From positions 1 to 52,242 of the forward strand of contig JAJTGK010000003.1 in assembly GCA_021297815.1 (NCBI GenBank): a stretch of 52,242 bases of DNA, written 5' to 3'. Positions 26,182 to 34,299 of this stretch are shown one piece after another; the stretch's first letter is position 1; every line of letters starts with the position of its first letter. The notes under the pieces are model-generated. The model saw nothing but the letters and a program-made list of their open reading frames with translations. It was not told the origin of the DNA and did not search any database. The DNA is from Planctomycetaceae bacterium. GTDB lineage: Bacteria; Planctomycetota; Phycisphaerae; Phycisphaerales; SM1A02. Both the position numbers and the translations under genes were made by a program.

Positions 26182-27087
26182 ATGCGGATCCGACAAGCAC
26201 ACGCGAGCGCACTCAGGATCGCGTCGCTGTCGGCGGCGTCGATGTGCGCCGCCATCGCATGGGCGCAGGACGCGGCGCCCGCGGCCGTCGATGGCGCCGT
26301 GGCCGCCGAAGCCGCGAAGGCGTGGTTCGACACAGGACGGCTCGGGCTCCTGCTCGCCGTCGCCGTGGCGAGCGCATGCATCATCGCGGGCATCGTGATC
26401 GCGCGGCTCGGCGGCAGCGTGCGCATCCGCCGCATCGCGGCGCTCGAGGCGATCGACGAAGCGGTCGGCCGCGCGACCGAGATGGGCCGCCCCGTGCTCT
26501 TCGTGCCAGGCATCCAGGACATGAACGACATCCAGACGGTCGCGGGCATCACCGTGCTCGGCAGGGTCGCGAAGACCGCGGCCGAGTACGACGCGCAGCT
26601 CGAGGTGCCGACCGCGCGCTCGCTCGTCATGACCGCCGCGCGCGAGACGGTGCAGTCGGCCCACTACGCCGCCGGGCGCCCCGAGACCTACAGCGAGGGC
26701 CGCATCAACTACATCACCGACGAGCAGTTCGGCTATGTCGCGTACCTCAGCGGCAAGATGGTGCGCGACAAGCCTGCCGCGTGCTTCTACATGGGCGCGT
26801 TCTACGCTGAGAGCCTGGTGCTTGCCGAGAACGGCAACGCCATCGGCGCGATCCAGGTGGCGGGCACGGCCGAACCGTCGCAGCTGCCGTTCTTTGTCGC
26901 GGCCTGCGACTACACGCTGCTTGGCGAGGAGTTCTTCGCCGCGAGCGCGTATCTCTCGGGCGAGCGCGACCAGCTCGGCTCGATCAGGGGGCAGGACATC
27001 GGCAAGCTGCTCGTCGCCGCCTCGATCGTCGTCGGCTGCGCGATGGCGACCTACGCGTCCATCGCGCTCGCGTTCGGAGGATCCTGA
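26182..27087 (+). CDS. DUF6754-type membrane protein
   Basis: 301 aa. An N-terminal signal-like segment ends near AWAQ. A membrane helix lies at about 52-74 (LGLLLAVAVASACIIAGIVI), and a large conserved soluble domain includes RPVLFVPGIQDMNDIQTVAG, EVPTARSLVMTAARETVQ, FYMGAFYAESLVLAENG, IQVAGTAEPSQLPFFVAACD and YTLLGEEFFAASAYL. A C-terminal helix follows (LLVAASIVVGCAMATYASI). I match this pattern from memory to DUF6754; the function of that family is unknown. A GAGG-type ribosome site precedes the ATG at 26182. The next gene starts 3 nt after its stop. Confidence 0.78.
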   Translation: MRIRQAHASALRIASLSAASMCAAIAWAQDAAPAAVDGAVAAEAAKAWFDTGRLGLLLAVAVASACIIAGIVIARLGGSVRIRRIAALEAIDEAVGRATEMGRPVLFVPGIQDMNDIQTVAGITVLGRVAKTAAEYDAQLEVPTARSLVMTAARETVQSAHYAAGRPETYSEGRINYITDEQFGYVAYLSGKMVRDKPAACFYMGAFYAESLVLAENGNAIGAIQVAGTAEPSQLPFFVAACDYTLLGEEFFAASAYLSGERDQLGSIRGQDIGKLLVAASIVVGCAMATYASIALAFGGS

Positions 27088-27090
27088 CCC

Positions 27091-27792
27091 ATGTTCAAGC
27101 GTGGCATACCCATCGCGATCCTCAGCCTCACGGGCACGCTGCTCGTTGCGGCGCACTTCTCGCCCATGACGCAGTCGTGGGGCGAGGTCGTGCTCAACTG
27201 GTTCAGCGTCGTCGCGGCGATCACGGCGATCCTCGGCGCAGGAAACCTGCTGCTCGTCAACCTCGAGAAGATCTCCTCGCGCCGCCCTGGCTGGGCGTAC
27301 TCGGCGATCACCATCGCGGCGTTCGCAGCGATGCTCGTCTTCGGCTTCCTCAAGATCGGCGCCGTGCCGAACCCGCAGAACCCGACGGTGTACTTCGCGG
27401 GCGACTACGAGACGCGCGAGTCTGCCTACGGCTGGATGTACGAGTATGTCATGTCGCCGCTCACGGCCACGATGTTCGCGCTGCTCGCGTTCTATGTGGC
27501 GAGCGCCGCGTTCCGCGCCTTCCGCGCGAAGAACATCGAGGCGAACATCCTGCTCGTCACGGCGTTCATCATCCTGCTCGCACGCACCTACGCGGCCGAG
27601 CTGCTGACGGGCTGGGTGCCGAAGGACTCCGCCTTCTTCTTCGTGCGGCTCGACGCCATGTCGACGGGCGTCATCGAGCATGTCGCGACGGCGGGCATGC
27701 GCGCGATCACGATCGGCATCGCCCTTGGCGCGCTGGCGACAAGCCTGCGCTTCATGCTCGGAATCGACAAGAGCTACCTGCCACGGAGCTGA
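27091..27792 (+). CDS. Uncharacterised six-helix membrane protein
   Basis: 233 aa with about six hydrophobic segments: IPIAILSLTGTLLVAAHF, WFSVVAAITAILGAGNLLLV, YSAITIAAFAAMLVFGFL, LTATMFALLAFYVASAAF, ILLVTAFIILLARTYAAELL and AITIGIALGALATSL. A conserved-looking loop ESAYGWMYEYVMSPLTATM lies between helices 3 and 4. It carries no known motif. The ATG follows GGAGGATCC at a normal ribosome-binding distance and sits 3 nt after the DUF6754 stop. It is an integral part of the operon and probably a membrane subunit of its complex. Confidence 0.78.
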   Translation: MFKRGIPIAILSLTGTLLVAAHFSPMTQSWGEVVLNWFSVVAAITAILGAGNLLLVNLEKISSRRPGWAYSAITIAAFAAMLVFGFLKIGAVPNPQNPTVYFAGDYETRESAYGWMYEYVMSPLTATMFALLAFYVASAAFRAFRAKNIEANILLVTAFIILLARTYAAELLTGWVPKDSAFFFVRLDAMSTGVIEHVATAGMRAITIGIALGALATSLRFMLGIDKSYLPRS

Positions 27793-27804
27793 TGGAGCGA
27801 CCCC

Positions 27805-28710
27805 ATGACTGACCAGACTCCACACATCGGCCCCGTGCGCCGCCTGCTCGTACGGCTCGGCGACATCGACCGTCGCTGGATCTACCTCTCGATGGCGCTC
27901 GCAGTGGCGATCCCCATGCTCACGGGCCTCAGCTTTCCCGAGACGCCTGGCAAGATGTCGTCCGCGACCTTCGATGCCATCGAGTCCGTGCCGGCGGGCG
28001 CGAAGGTGCTCTTCTCGTTCGACTACGACCCGGCGAGCGAGGGCGAACTGCAGCCCATGGCGAACGCCTTCGTGCACCACTGCGCCGCGCGGGGCCACAA
28101 GATGGCCTTCATGGCGCTCTGGCCGCTCGGCAAGCAGATGGCGGAAGCCACGATCGACAGCATCCTGCTCGCGAACCACCCGCAGTACCGCTACGGCGAG
28201 GACTATGTGCAGCTCGGCTACATGCCCGGCTTCGAGACCGTCATCAAGGGCCTCACCACGAACTTCGCGTCGCAGTACCCGCTCGATGTGCGCGGCACCC
28301 CGATCGGAAACATCCCGCTGATGAGCGATGTCAAGACGCTCCAGGACTTCGACCTCATCGTCACCGTCTCGGCTGGCTACGCAGGTGCGAAGGAGTGGGT
28401 CCAGTACGCGAAGAGCACCTACCCCGACGCCTATGTGCTTGCGGCTGGCTCGACGGGCGTGCAGGCGAACCAGCTGTTCCCGTACTACCCGACCCAGATG
28501 GAAGGCCTTCTCGCCGCCGTCAAGGGCGCCGCCGAGTACGAGACGCTGGTCGCGGCCGCGTATCCGCCCCCCGCGCATCCCGAGCGACTCGAAGAAGGCC
28601 GCCGCAGGATGGGGCCGCAGTTCGTGGCGCACCTCCTGATGATCGGGCTGATCGTCCTTGGGAACGCCTCGATGTTCGCGGCCCGCGGCATGAAGGGAGG
28701 CCGACGATGA
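27805..28710 (+). CDS. Uncharacterised membrane-anchored alpha/beta protein
   Basis: 301 aa. One helix lies near the N-terminus (WIYLSMALAVAIPMLTGLSF) and one at the C-terminus (FVAHLLMIGLIVLGNASMFA). Between them is a ~220-residue alternating alpha/beta domain: AGAKVLFSFDYDPASEGELQ, HKMAFMALWPLGKQMAE, DFDLIVTVSAGYAGAKEWVQ, AYVLAAGSTGVQANQLFPY and QMEGLLAAVKGAAEYE. The helix arrangement suggests that the domain faces the periplasm or another extracytoplasmic space. No catalytic residues are identifiable. The C-terminal codons overlap the ATG of the next gene (ATGA). Confidence 0.78.
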   Translation: MTDQTPHIGPVRRLLVRLGDIDRRWIYLSMALAVAIPMLTGLSFPETPGKMSSATFDAIESVPAGAKVLFSFDYDPASEGELQPMANAFVHHCAARGHKMAFMALWPLGKQMAEATIDSILLANHPQYRYGEDYVQLGYMPGFETVIKGLTTNFASQYPLDVRGTPIGNIPLMSDVKTLQDFDLIVTVSAGYAGAKEWVQYAKSTYPDAYVLAAGSTGVQANQLFPYYPTQMEGLLAAVKGAAEYETLVAAAYPPPAHPERLEEGRRRMGPQFVAHLLMIGLIVLGNASMFAARGMKGGRR

Positions 28711-29792
28711 GCAACCCAACGACGCCAAGCGGAGGCGCGAAGGGCCCGAGCCCCGTCGCGATGATCGCGCTCCTCCTCTTCCTGCTCGCGGCGGTCGCCG
28801 ACCAGACGCTCTTCTCCGAGCCGTACTTCGCGCGCAAGTATGTCGACCTCAAGTCGAACGAGCGGATCCAGGCCAGGCACACGGGCGCCGATGGCGAGTC
28901 GAGGACCGCGTGGCTCGAGCCCACCGATCAGAAGATCGTCTCGGGCGAGTGGAAGCCCGTCGAGGGCGTCGACCCCGTGAAGTGGACGACGCGACCCGCG
29001 GTCACGGAGAAGGAGTACGAGGCGGTCCAGGCCGAACTCGCGGCGAACCCAGGCACCGCGCCGACGCGCACGCTTGAGGCGAGCCCCATCGACACGCTCG
29101 GCGTCTGGGTCGCCGCGTTCCTGACGCTCGCGATCTTCTCGTTCCTCTGGCGCGACAACCCCGTGTACAAGGTGGCTGAAAGCCTGCTCGTTGGCGTGTC
29201 GGCCGGCTACTGGATGGTGAACGGCTTCTGGACGGCGCTCGTGCCGAAGCTCATCGCGCCGCTTGCACCGGGTTTCACGCAGTCCAATCTGCTCCCCGAC
29301 CTGCAGGCATCGTCGACCCCTGGTCTCGACTTCGCGCTCGCGTTGGTGCCGCTCACGCTCGGCTTCCTGCTGCTGTGGCGCCTCGCGCCGCGCGGCGGCT
29401 GGATCTCGGTGTGGCCGCTCGCCTTCATCATCGGCACCACGGCGGGCCTGAAGGTGATCTCGTCGGTCGAGGCCGACCTGCTGCCGCAGAGCCTCGAGGC
29501 GATGAAGCCGCTGGTCGTGTTCTCCCCGCAGGCCGACGACGCTGCAAAGCTCGGCTTCGACTTCTGGATGTCCCTGTCCTCCCTCGTCGGTGTCGTCGGC
29601 GTGCTCTCCGTGCTCGTCTACTTCTTCTTCTCGGTCGAGCACAAGGGCGCCGTCGGCAAGACCGCGCGCGTGGGCATCTGGTTCCTGATGATCACCTTCG
29701 GATCGGCGTTCGGCCTGACCGTGATGGGACGCATCACGCTGCTCTCGCAGCGCTTCGAGTTCCTGTTCACGGACTGGCTGAGGATCGGCTGA
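28707..29792 (+). CDS. Uncharacterised polytopic membrane protein, last gene of the MutL-like operon
   Basis: 361 aa with about seven membrane helices. The first is near residues 17-37 (VAMIALLLFLLAAVADQTLF). A ~70-residue loop follows, and then closely spaced helices (LGVWVAAFLTLAIFSFLW, LLVGVSAGYWMVNGFW, LALVPLTLGFLLLWRLAP, VWPLAFIIGTTAGLKVI, SLVGVVGVLSVLVYFFFSV, IWFLMITFGSAFGLTVMG). The ATG at 28707 follows GGGAGG and overlaps the previous stop. An upstream in-frame extension to 28395 is rejected because it only shadows the preceding gene. It ends just before a strong hairpin. Function unknown. Confidence 0.78.
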   Translation: MSNPTTPSGGAKGPSPVAMIALLLFLLAAVADQTLFSEPYFARKYVDLKSNERIQARHTGADGESRTAWLEPTDQKIVSGEWKPVEGVDPVKWTTRPAVTEKEYEAVQAELAANPGTAPTRTLEASPIDTLGVWVAAFLTLAIFSFLWRDNPVYKVAESLLVGVSAGYWMVNGFWTALVPKLIAPLAPGFTQSNLLPDLQASSTPGLDFALALVPLTLGFLLLWRLAPRGGWISVWPLAFIIGTTAGLKVISSVEADLLPQSLEAMKPLVVFSPQADDAAKLGFDFWMSLSSLVGVVGVLSVLVYFFFSVEHKGAVGKTARVGIWFLMITFGSAFGLTVMGRITLLSQRFEFLFTDWLRIG

Positions 29793-29813
29793 CCGACACC
29801 ACCAGCTGATGGA

Positions 29814-29847
29814 GCAGGGCTCCGCGCCCCCATGCGCGGAGCCCTGC
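29814..29847. terminator. Intrinsic-type terminator hairpin after the MutL-like operon
   Basis: Perfect 13-bp stem gcagggctccgcg / cgcggagccctgc with an 8-nt loop, followed by ctgttt. The U-tract is weak on the plus strand. It sits between two convergent genes and may serve both. Confidence 0.75.
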
Positions 29848-29863
29848 CTGTTTGACGGATCCA

Positions 29864-30577
29864 TCACCGACGCCTGCCCCGCGTCGCGCACCCGGCGACC
29901 GCGAGAAGCGCGAGCGCCCCAGGCGCGGGCACCGTGCTCCCCGAGAGCGCGAGATTGTCGAAGCGCACGCTGCCCGTCGAGCTCGTGGCGCCATCGAGCA
30001 CGACGCGCAGGCTCGCCTGCCCGTCCTCGAGCATGTCGAACGACGAGAGGTCGACCGACACGATCTCCCATGCCACGCTGCTCGGCGCGAAGCTTGTCAC
30101 GGGCACCCACATCAGGCCGTCCCAGCAGTCGATGCGGCACGATGCGAAGCCCGTGCTCGAACGCCTGGTGGCGAAGCCGAAGACGAGGTCGCGAAGGCCC
30201 GCGGTCGCGACATCGATCCGCATCGCCTTCCCGTTGTAGGCCATGCCCGAGACCGACAGCGCGTCGCCTGCGAGGTCGCCCTCGAGTGCGCCGAGCGTGG
30301 TTCCCGCAAGCGTGCCTGCGCCGCCCGCGAACCCATCGGGCCCGCCAAGGTCGATGACGCCCTTGCCCGATGAAGCGAACAGGCTCGTGGACACCGAAGG
30401 CGCGATCCCGTTCATGTTCCACGCCGCCACGAGCCCAGCGGATGCAGGCGAGGCCGCCGCCGCGGCCATCGTGACCGCCACCACGCCCGCGGCGCCGCGT
30501 GCGGCGCGCACGCTGCCGCCATTCGAAGCCCATGCCATCGCCGCGCGCCCGAAGGCGCGATTCCTGTGAACTGCCAT
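29864..30577 (-). CDS. Secreted PEP-CTERM-like sorted protein
   Basis: 237 aa. The signal peptide (RGAAGVVAVTMAAAAASPASA) is followed by a beta-rich domain of ~165 residues (AAWNMNGIAPSVSTS, LSVSGMAYNGKAMRIDVATA, GSVRFDNLALSG). A C-terminal sorting tail VPAPGALALLAVAG ends in an Arg cluster, the PEP-CTERM arrangement that directs exosortase-type processing. The ATG at 30577 follows an AAGGAAAGG-rich leader. It is convergent with the six-gene operon. The ligand or enzymatic role is not apparent. Confidence 0.82.
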   Translation of the reverse strand: MAVHRNRAFGRAAMAWASNGGSVRAARGAAGVVAVTMAAAAASPASAGLVAAWNMNGIAPSVSTSLFASSGKGVIDLGGPDGFAGGAGTLAGTTLGALEGDLAGDALSVSGMAYNGKAMRIDVATAGLRDLVFGFATRRSSTGFASCRIDCWDGLMWVPVTSFAPSSVAWEIVSVDLSSFDMLEDGQASLRVVLDGATSSTGSVRFDNLALSGSTVPAPGALALLAVAGCATRGRRR

Positions 30578-30796
30578 ATGCCTGACCCTTTCCTTCCCAT
30601 GGTCCGCGCGCCCGCAGGCTGCGCGGAGTCTCTGCGATTCCCGACGCGACGCTCGCTTCGGGGCCGCGAACATAAGGCCACCACGCGCCCGCTCCGAAAC
30701 TCACTCCCTTTTTTCCTGACATCTTTTTCGTCGATCGGATCGATAGATGCGGTGCGCCGCGACCTCGTCGCGCCACTCCGCACGCAGGTACCCACG

Positions 30797-31501
30797 ATGT
30801 CCGACCCCAACGCATGGTTCTGGTCGCAAGACGGCAGCTCTCGAGGCCCCGTCGAATTCGCAGAGCTCGCTCGACTCGCAGCCCTCGGCGTGATCACGCC
30901 CACGACCTCGGTCTTCGACCCGTCGCAGCAGGCATGGGTCGCGGCGTCGACCGTCGCGGGCATCGAGTGGCCGCGCGGGGCGCGCACGCCGCCCACGACC
31001 CCGCCCGCTTCGCCGCCCGACGCATCTGGCGGACCAGCCGATGCGTCCGCCGACCCGACCCGCTGCCGCTTCTGCCGCGGGGCGGTGCCGCCGAGCGCCG
31101 TCTACTGCGCGACATGCGGCCGCGCGACCTCGCCGCACGCCTACTCGCTCGACCCGCGCGTGGCGGAGGTGGTCTGCCGCGCCAGCGTGCTGGCGTCGCC
31201 CTTCATCAATGTGCTCTCGCTGATCGGCCCCGCGATCGTGTGGTCGCTCGGCGCCGAGCGCCCGCGCGTGGTCGCCGAAGCGAAGTCGGCGCTCAACTGC
31301 CTGATCACGCTCTGCATCGTCTCGCTGGCGGCGATCGTGTTCGGCTTCATCGGAAGCCCGCTCGTCATCCCGCCGCTCATCGCGGGGCTCGTGTACCTCG
31401 CCCTCATCGCCTACTGCATCGTGGTCGGGGTCCGCGGCCTCGTCGCGAGCGCGAAGGGCGCCTCGTTCCAGTACCCCTGGACCTTCCGCATCATTCCCTG
31501 A
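30797..31501 (+). CDS. GYF-domain and zinc-ribbon membrane protein
   Basis: 234 aa. The N-terminal GYF_2-like domain (WFWSQDGSSRGPVEFAELAR, VFDPSQQAWVAAS; residues 7-55) is followed by a Pro/Ala linker and a zinc ribbon (CRFCRGAVPPSAVYCATCGR, ~92-111). The C-terminus has three to four hydrophobic segments (SVLASPFINVLSLIGPAIVW, LITLCIVSLAAIVFGFIGSP, LIAGLVYLALIAYCIVVGVR) ending YPWTFRIIP, like DUF4870/Tic20-type membrane proteins. The 219 nt upstream (30578-30796) are AT-rich in places (tttttt, cttttt) but hold no gene; the start has no clear ribosome site. Function unknown. Confidence 0.82.
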   Translation: MSDPNAWFWSQDGSSRGPVEFAELARLAALGVITPTTSVFDPSQQAWVAASTVAGIEWPRGARTPPTTPPASPPDASGGPADASADPTRCRFCRGAVPPSAVYCATCGRATSPHAYSLDPRVAEVVCRASVLASPFINVLSLIGPAIVWSLGAERPRVVAEAKSALNCLITLCIVSLAAIVFGFIGSPLVIPPLIAGLVYLALIAYCIVVGVRGLVASAKGASFQYPWTFRIIP

Positions 31502-31510
31502 CGCGGCGCG

Positions 31511-34234
31511 CTACCTGCACACGCCCCACGCATTGAGCAGCGCGGCGAGGTCGCTCGCGGCGGTGACGCCGTCGAGATCGAGATCGGCCGGCCCCTGCGA
31601 TCCCCACGCCGAGAGAAGCGCCGCCATGTCGGCCGCATCGACCACGCCGTTGTGATCGAGGTCGGCAGGACACGCGAGCCATCCGTTGCAGTCGGGATAG
31701 AGGAACACCGCTTCGGTCGTCGCCAGGCCGCCCGCGTCGGTCACGGTCAGCGCCACCTCGAAGAAGTATGTCTCGAGCTCGCAGCCGAGCGGCGAGATGA
31801 GCGTCGTCGTCTCGCACTGCGCGTCGGGTGGTTCGCTGTGCGTGTGGGTGTTGTGGTGCAGCGTGGTGACCCACTTGCAGACGAGTTGCGACGCGGCGTG
31901 CTCGGCGTCGGCCATCGCGGCGCGCAGCGGAAACACCGAATCACCGCTCATCGGGTAGAGCATGCCGTCGTAGAGGCTCGTGATCGCGACCGTTGGCGGC
32001 GTGTTGTTCACGCCGACCGTGATCGACGCAGTCGCCGTCGCGCCCGCAGGGTCGGTCACCGTGACCACGGGGTCGAAGCGCACGGGCGCCGACGACGGCG
32101 CGGAATACACATGCGTGACCGTCGCGCCGCTTGCGCCCGGCGTGCCGTCGCCGAAGTTCCACGCGTAGGTGAGCGCGCCGTTCTCAGGGTCGCTCGAGCC
32201 CGCGGCAGAGAGCGTGACGGTGAGCGGCGACGGCCCGAACGACGGCGTCGCCGCGATGCGCGCCACAGGCGGCTGGTTCGCGCCCGGTTGATAGCGGTGA
32301 CGCAGCACGGTCGACGGCCAGCGGATCGACCAGAGGCTCTGGTCGAGCGGGTTCGTTTCGAGCGCGACAAGCGACGGCGCCGCGCTGTCGAAGACGCGCA
32401 CCGCCGAGACCTCGCCCACCGTGTTGAACGCGAGCGCGCGGATCCACCCCGAGCCGTAGTCGCCGATGAACAGCACATCGCGGAAGTCCGAAGGCCACGA
32501 CGCGTACGAGACGCGCGGGCCGCCGACCGCACAGAGGCCCGCGAACGCAGCGCCGCTCGCGCCACCTGTCGCGCCCACATTCACGACCGCCGCCGCGCCG
32601 TTCGCGAAAGCAGGCGTGCGCGCCACGCTTCCACCATGGCTCCAGTCGATCACGGGCCTGCGGTGGACGAAAGTCGGCACCGCGGCCGCGATGGCGGGCG
32701 CAGCGCCCGACCCCGCGACCACGGCGATCGCGTCGATGTTCGGCCCGCTCGCGTTCGTCGTCGCAAGCGCGATCTGCCGCGAGCCCGCGGCCAGATTCAG
32801 CGTCGCCGACTGCAGCCTCCACTCGGTCCACGATCCCGTCGGCTCGAATGCGAGCGACGCGATCGCGCTCACGCCATCGACCTCGACGCGCAGCGGCCTA
32901 TTCGTGGCGCCACCATGCGCGTAGCGCACATAGAGCGTGTGCTGGCCCGTGGTCTGCACGCTGACCGAGAAAGTGATCTTCTCGCCGCTCGTCTGCTGGT
33001 AGTCGCGGTACCCCGCGCCCTGGTAGCCCACATAGGTCGTCGTGACGGGCGCACCTGTCGCCGCCGCGCTCTCGGCCTGCAGGAACCTGCATGGATCGTG
33101 CCGCACGAGCGCCGACGGCGCCTGCGAGTCCTGCCCCAGCAGATCGCGGAAGCGGTACGCCGTCGGGCACGGCGCAGGCTGCCCCGTGGGCGCATCGCTG
33201 TTCACAGGTGACGCGTTCCAGTAGCCCGCGTTGAAGTCGAGCCCCTCGAAGATCGGCCAGCCGAAGTTCTGCTTCGCCGCGGTGCAGACCTGCATGTCTT
33301 CCCACGAAGACCAGCCCACATCGCCGATCTGCACGATGCCTGGATCGCCCTCCGACGGGTCGTGCCCGCCGGTTCCCGCGACCACGCTCATGCGAAACGG
33401 ATTGCGCAGTCCAAGCGCCCACACGCGGCTCTTCGGCGCACGCGGCGTCGCGGCGTTGAACCACGGGTTGCTCGGCACGCCGTCGCCCGTCGTCGCGTCG
33501 AGGCGGAGCAGCTTTCCATTCAGGCAGTCGACGAGCTGCGAGCGGAACGCGCCCACATTCTCCTTCTCGCGCAGGATTCCGCGGGCGAGCGCGTCGTTCA
33601 CATAGCCATCGGCGACCTGCCCGCCCGTGTCGACGAGGTTGTAGCTCGCCGCATCGCCCGTCGTCAGGAGCAGCGTGCCGTCCTCGGCGAACGCGAGCGT
33701 GCCGAGCCCGTGCGACTGATGCGTGATCGGCACGCCCGTCGACGCCGTTTCGCCAAGCAGCACCATGCGCGACGCGAGGTCGGCGTGCAGGCCGCCCTTC
33801 CCGTCGTGCAGCTCGTAGCGCGTGATGCGGCCGATGGTCGCGGCGTAGTAGGTGTTGGTCGCGGCGTTGTATTGCGCGGTGCCGGCGAAATCGAGGTGGT
33901 GGCGATCGACCACATACAGCAGGTAGATCCAGCCGTTCTCCGCGAAGTTCGGATGCACCGCCACGCTCATCAGGCCGTAGTCGCGCCACGCGCCCACTTC
34001 ATCGGAGAGGTCGAGGAGCGGCGCGCTTCCCTTCACGCCCGCGGAGCTCACGGTCCACAGCTTGCCGCCGCGCTCGAAGACGATCGCGCTGCCGTTCGGA
34101 AGAAACGCGACGCCGCACGCTTCGTTCCACGCGCTGCCCATCGTTTCGCTGGTGAAGCCCGCGGGTGGTGCGGCGTGCGCCACGGACGCGGCGACAGCGA
34201 TTTCAAGGGCAATGGCGGCGGCTCTGCGGAGCAT
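31511..34234 (-). CDS. Secreted sugar dehydrogenase-like protein with CBM6, PKD and dockerin-like modules
   Basis: 907 aa. A signal peptide (AAAIALEIAVAASVAHA) precedes a PQQ-type glucose/sorbosone dehydrogenase-like beta-propeller (residues ~25-390: WNEACGVAFLPNGSAIVFER, LMSVAVHPNFAENGWIYLLY, SSWEDMQVCTAAKQNFGWPI). Within its later part is a CBM6-like module (LQAESAAATGAP ... GQHTLYVRYAHGGATNRPL). A propeller closing segment, a PKD domain (SSDPENGALTYAWNFGDG, ~675), a further beta domain and a dockerin-like tail (ADLDHNGVVDAADMAALLSA) follow. It probably oxidises or binds carbohydrate outside the cell. The ATG at 34234 is set by TACCTT at 6 nt; an upstream ATG lies within the promoter. Confidence 0.87.
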   Translation of the reverse strand: MLRRAAAIALEIAVAASVAHAAPPAGFTSETMGSAWNEACGVAFLPNGSAIVFERGGKLWTVSSAGVKGSAPLLDLSDEVGAWRDYGLMSVAVHPNFAENGWIYLLYVVDRHHLDFAGTAQYNAATNTYYAATIGRITRYELHDGKGGLHADLASRMVLLGETASTGVPITHQSHGLGTLAFAEDGTLLLTTGDAASYNLVDTGGQVADGYVNDALARGILREKENVGAFRSQLVDCLNGKLLRLDATTGDGVPSNPWFNAATPRAPKSRVWALGLRNPFRMSVVAGTGGHDPSEGDPGIVQIGDVGWSSWEDMQVCTAAKQNFGWPIFEGLDFNAGYWNASPVNSDAPTGQPAPCPTAYRFRDLLGQDSQAPSALVRHDPCRFLQAESAAATGAPVTTTYVGYQGAGYRDYQQTSGEKITFSVSVQTTGQHTLYVRYAHGGATNRPLRVEVDGVSAIASLAFEPTGSWTEWRLQSATLNLAAGSRQIALATTNASGPNIDAIAVVAGSGAAPAIAAAVPTFVHRRPVIDWSHGGSVARTPAFANGAAAVVNVGATGGASGAAFAGLCAVGGPRVSYASWPSDFRDVLFIGDYGSGWIRALAFNTVGEVSAVRVFDSAAPSLVALETNPLDQSLWSIRWPSTVLRHRYQPGANQPPVARIAATPSFGPSPLTVTLSAAGSSDPENGALTYAWNFGDGTPGASGATVTHVYSAPSSAPVRFDPVVTVTDPAGATATASITVGVNNTPPTVAITSLYDGMLYPMSGDSVFPLRAAMADAEHAASQLVCKWVTTLHHNTHTHSEPPDAQCETTTLISPLGCELETYFFEVALTVTDAGGLATTEAVFLYPDCNGWLACPADLDHNGVVDAADMAALLSAWGSQGPADLDLDGVTAASDLAALLNAWGVCR

Positions 34235-34240
34235 CGAGCC

Positions 34241-34246
34241 AAGGTA
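34241..34246 (-). promoter_or_regulatory. Putative leaderless promoter -10 (TACCTT)
   Basis: TACCTT on the minus strand, 6-nt spacer, ATG at 34234 of the sugar dehydrogenase-like gene. Confidence 0.6.
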
Positions 34247-34299
34247 CGGCATGCCGCGGCGCGCACCAGAACCACGCCGCGACTTTCATGCGGAAACGG

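Noticed and set aside
28395-28706. Longer N-terminus for the last operon gene
   Set aside because: The extension is a shadow of the preceding gene; GGGAGG and the ATGA overlap support 28707.
15065-28728. Very long minus-strand reading frames (over 1,000 codons) at 15,065-18,628, 22,979-26,212 and 25,072-28,728
   Set aside because: They lie antisense to genes with recognisable domains, are dominated by Arg, His and Ala, and have no domain; stop-free antisense frames are expected at this GC content.
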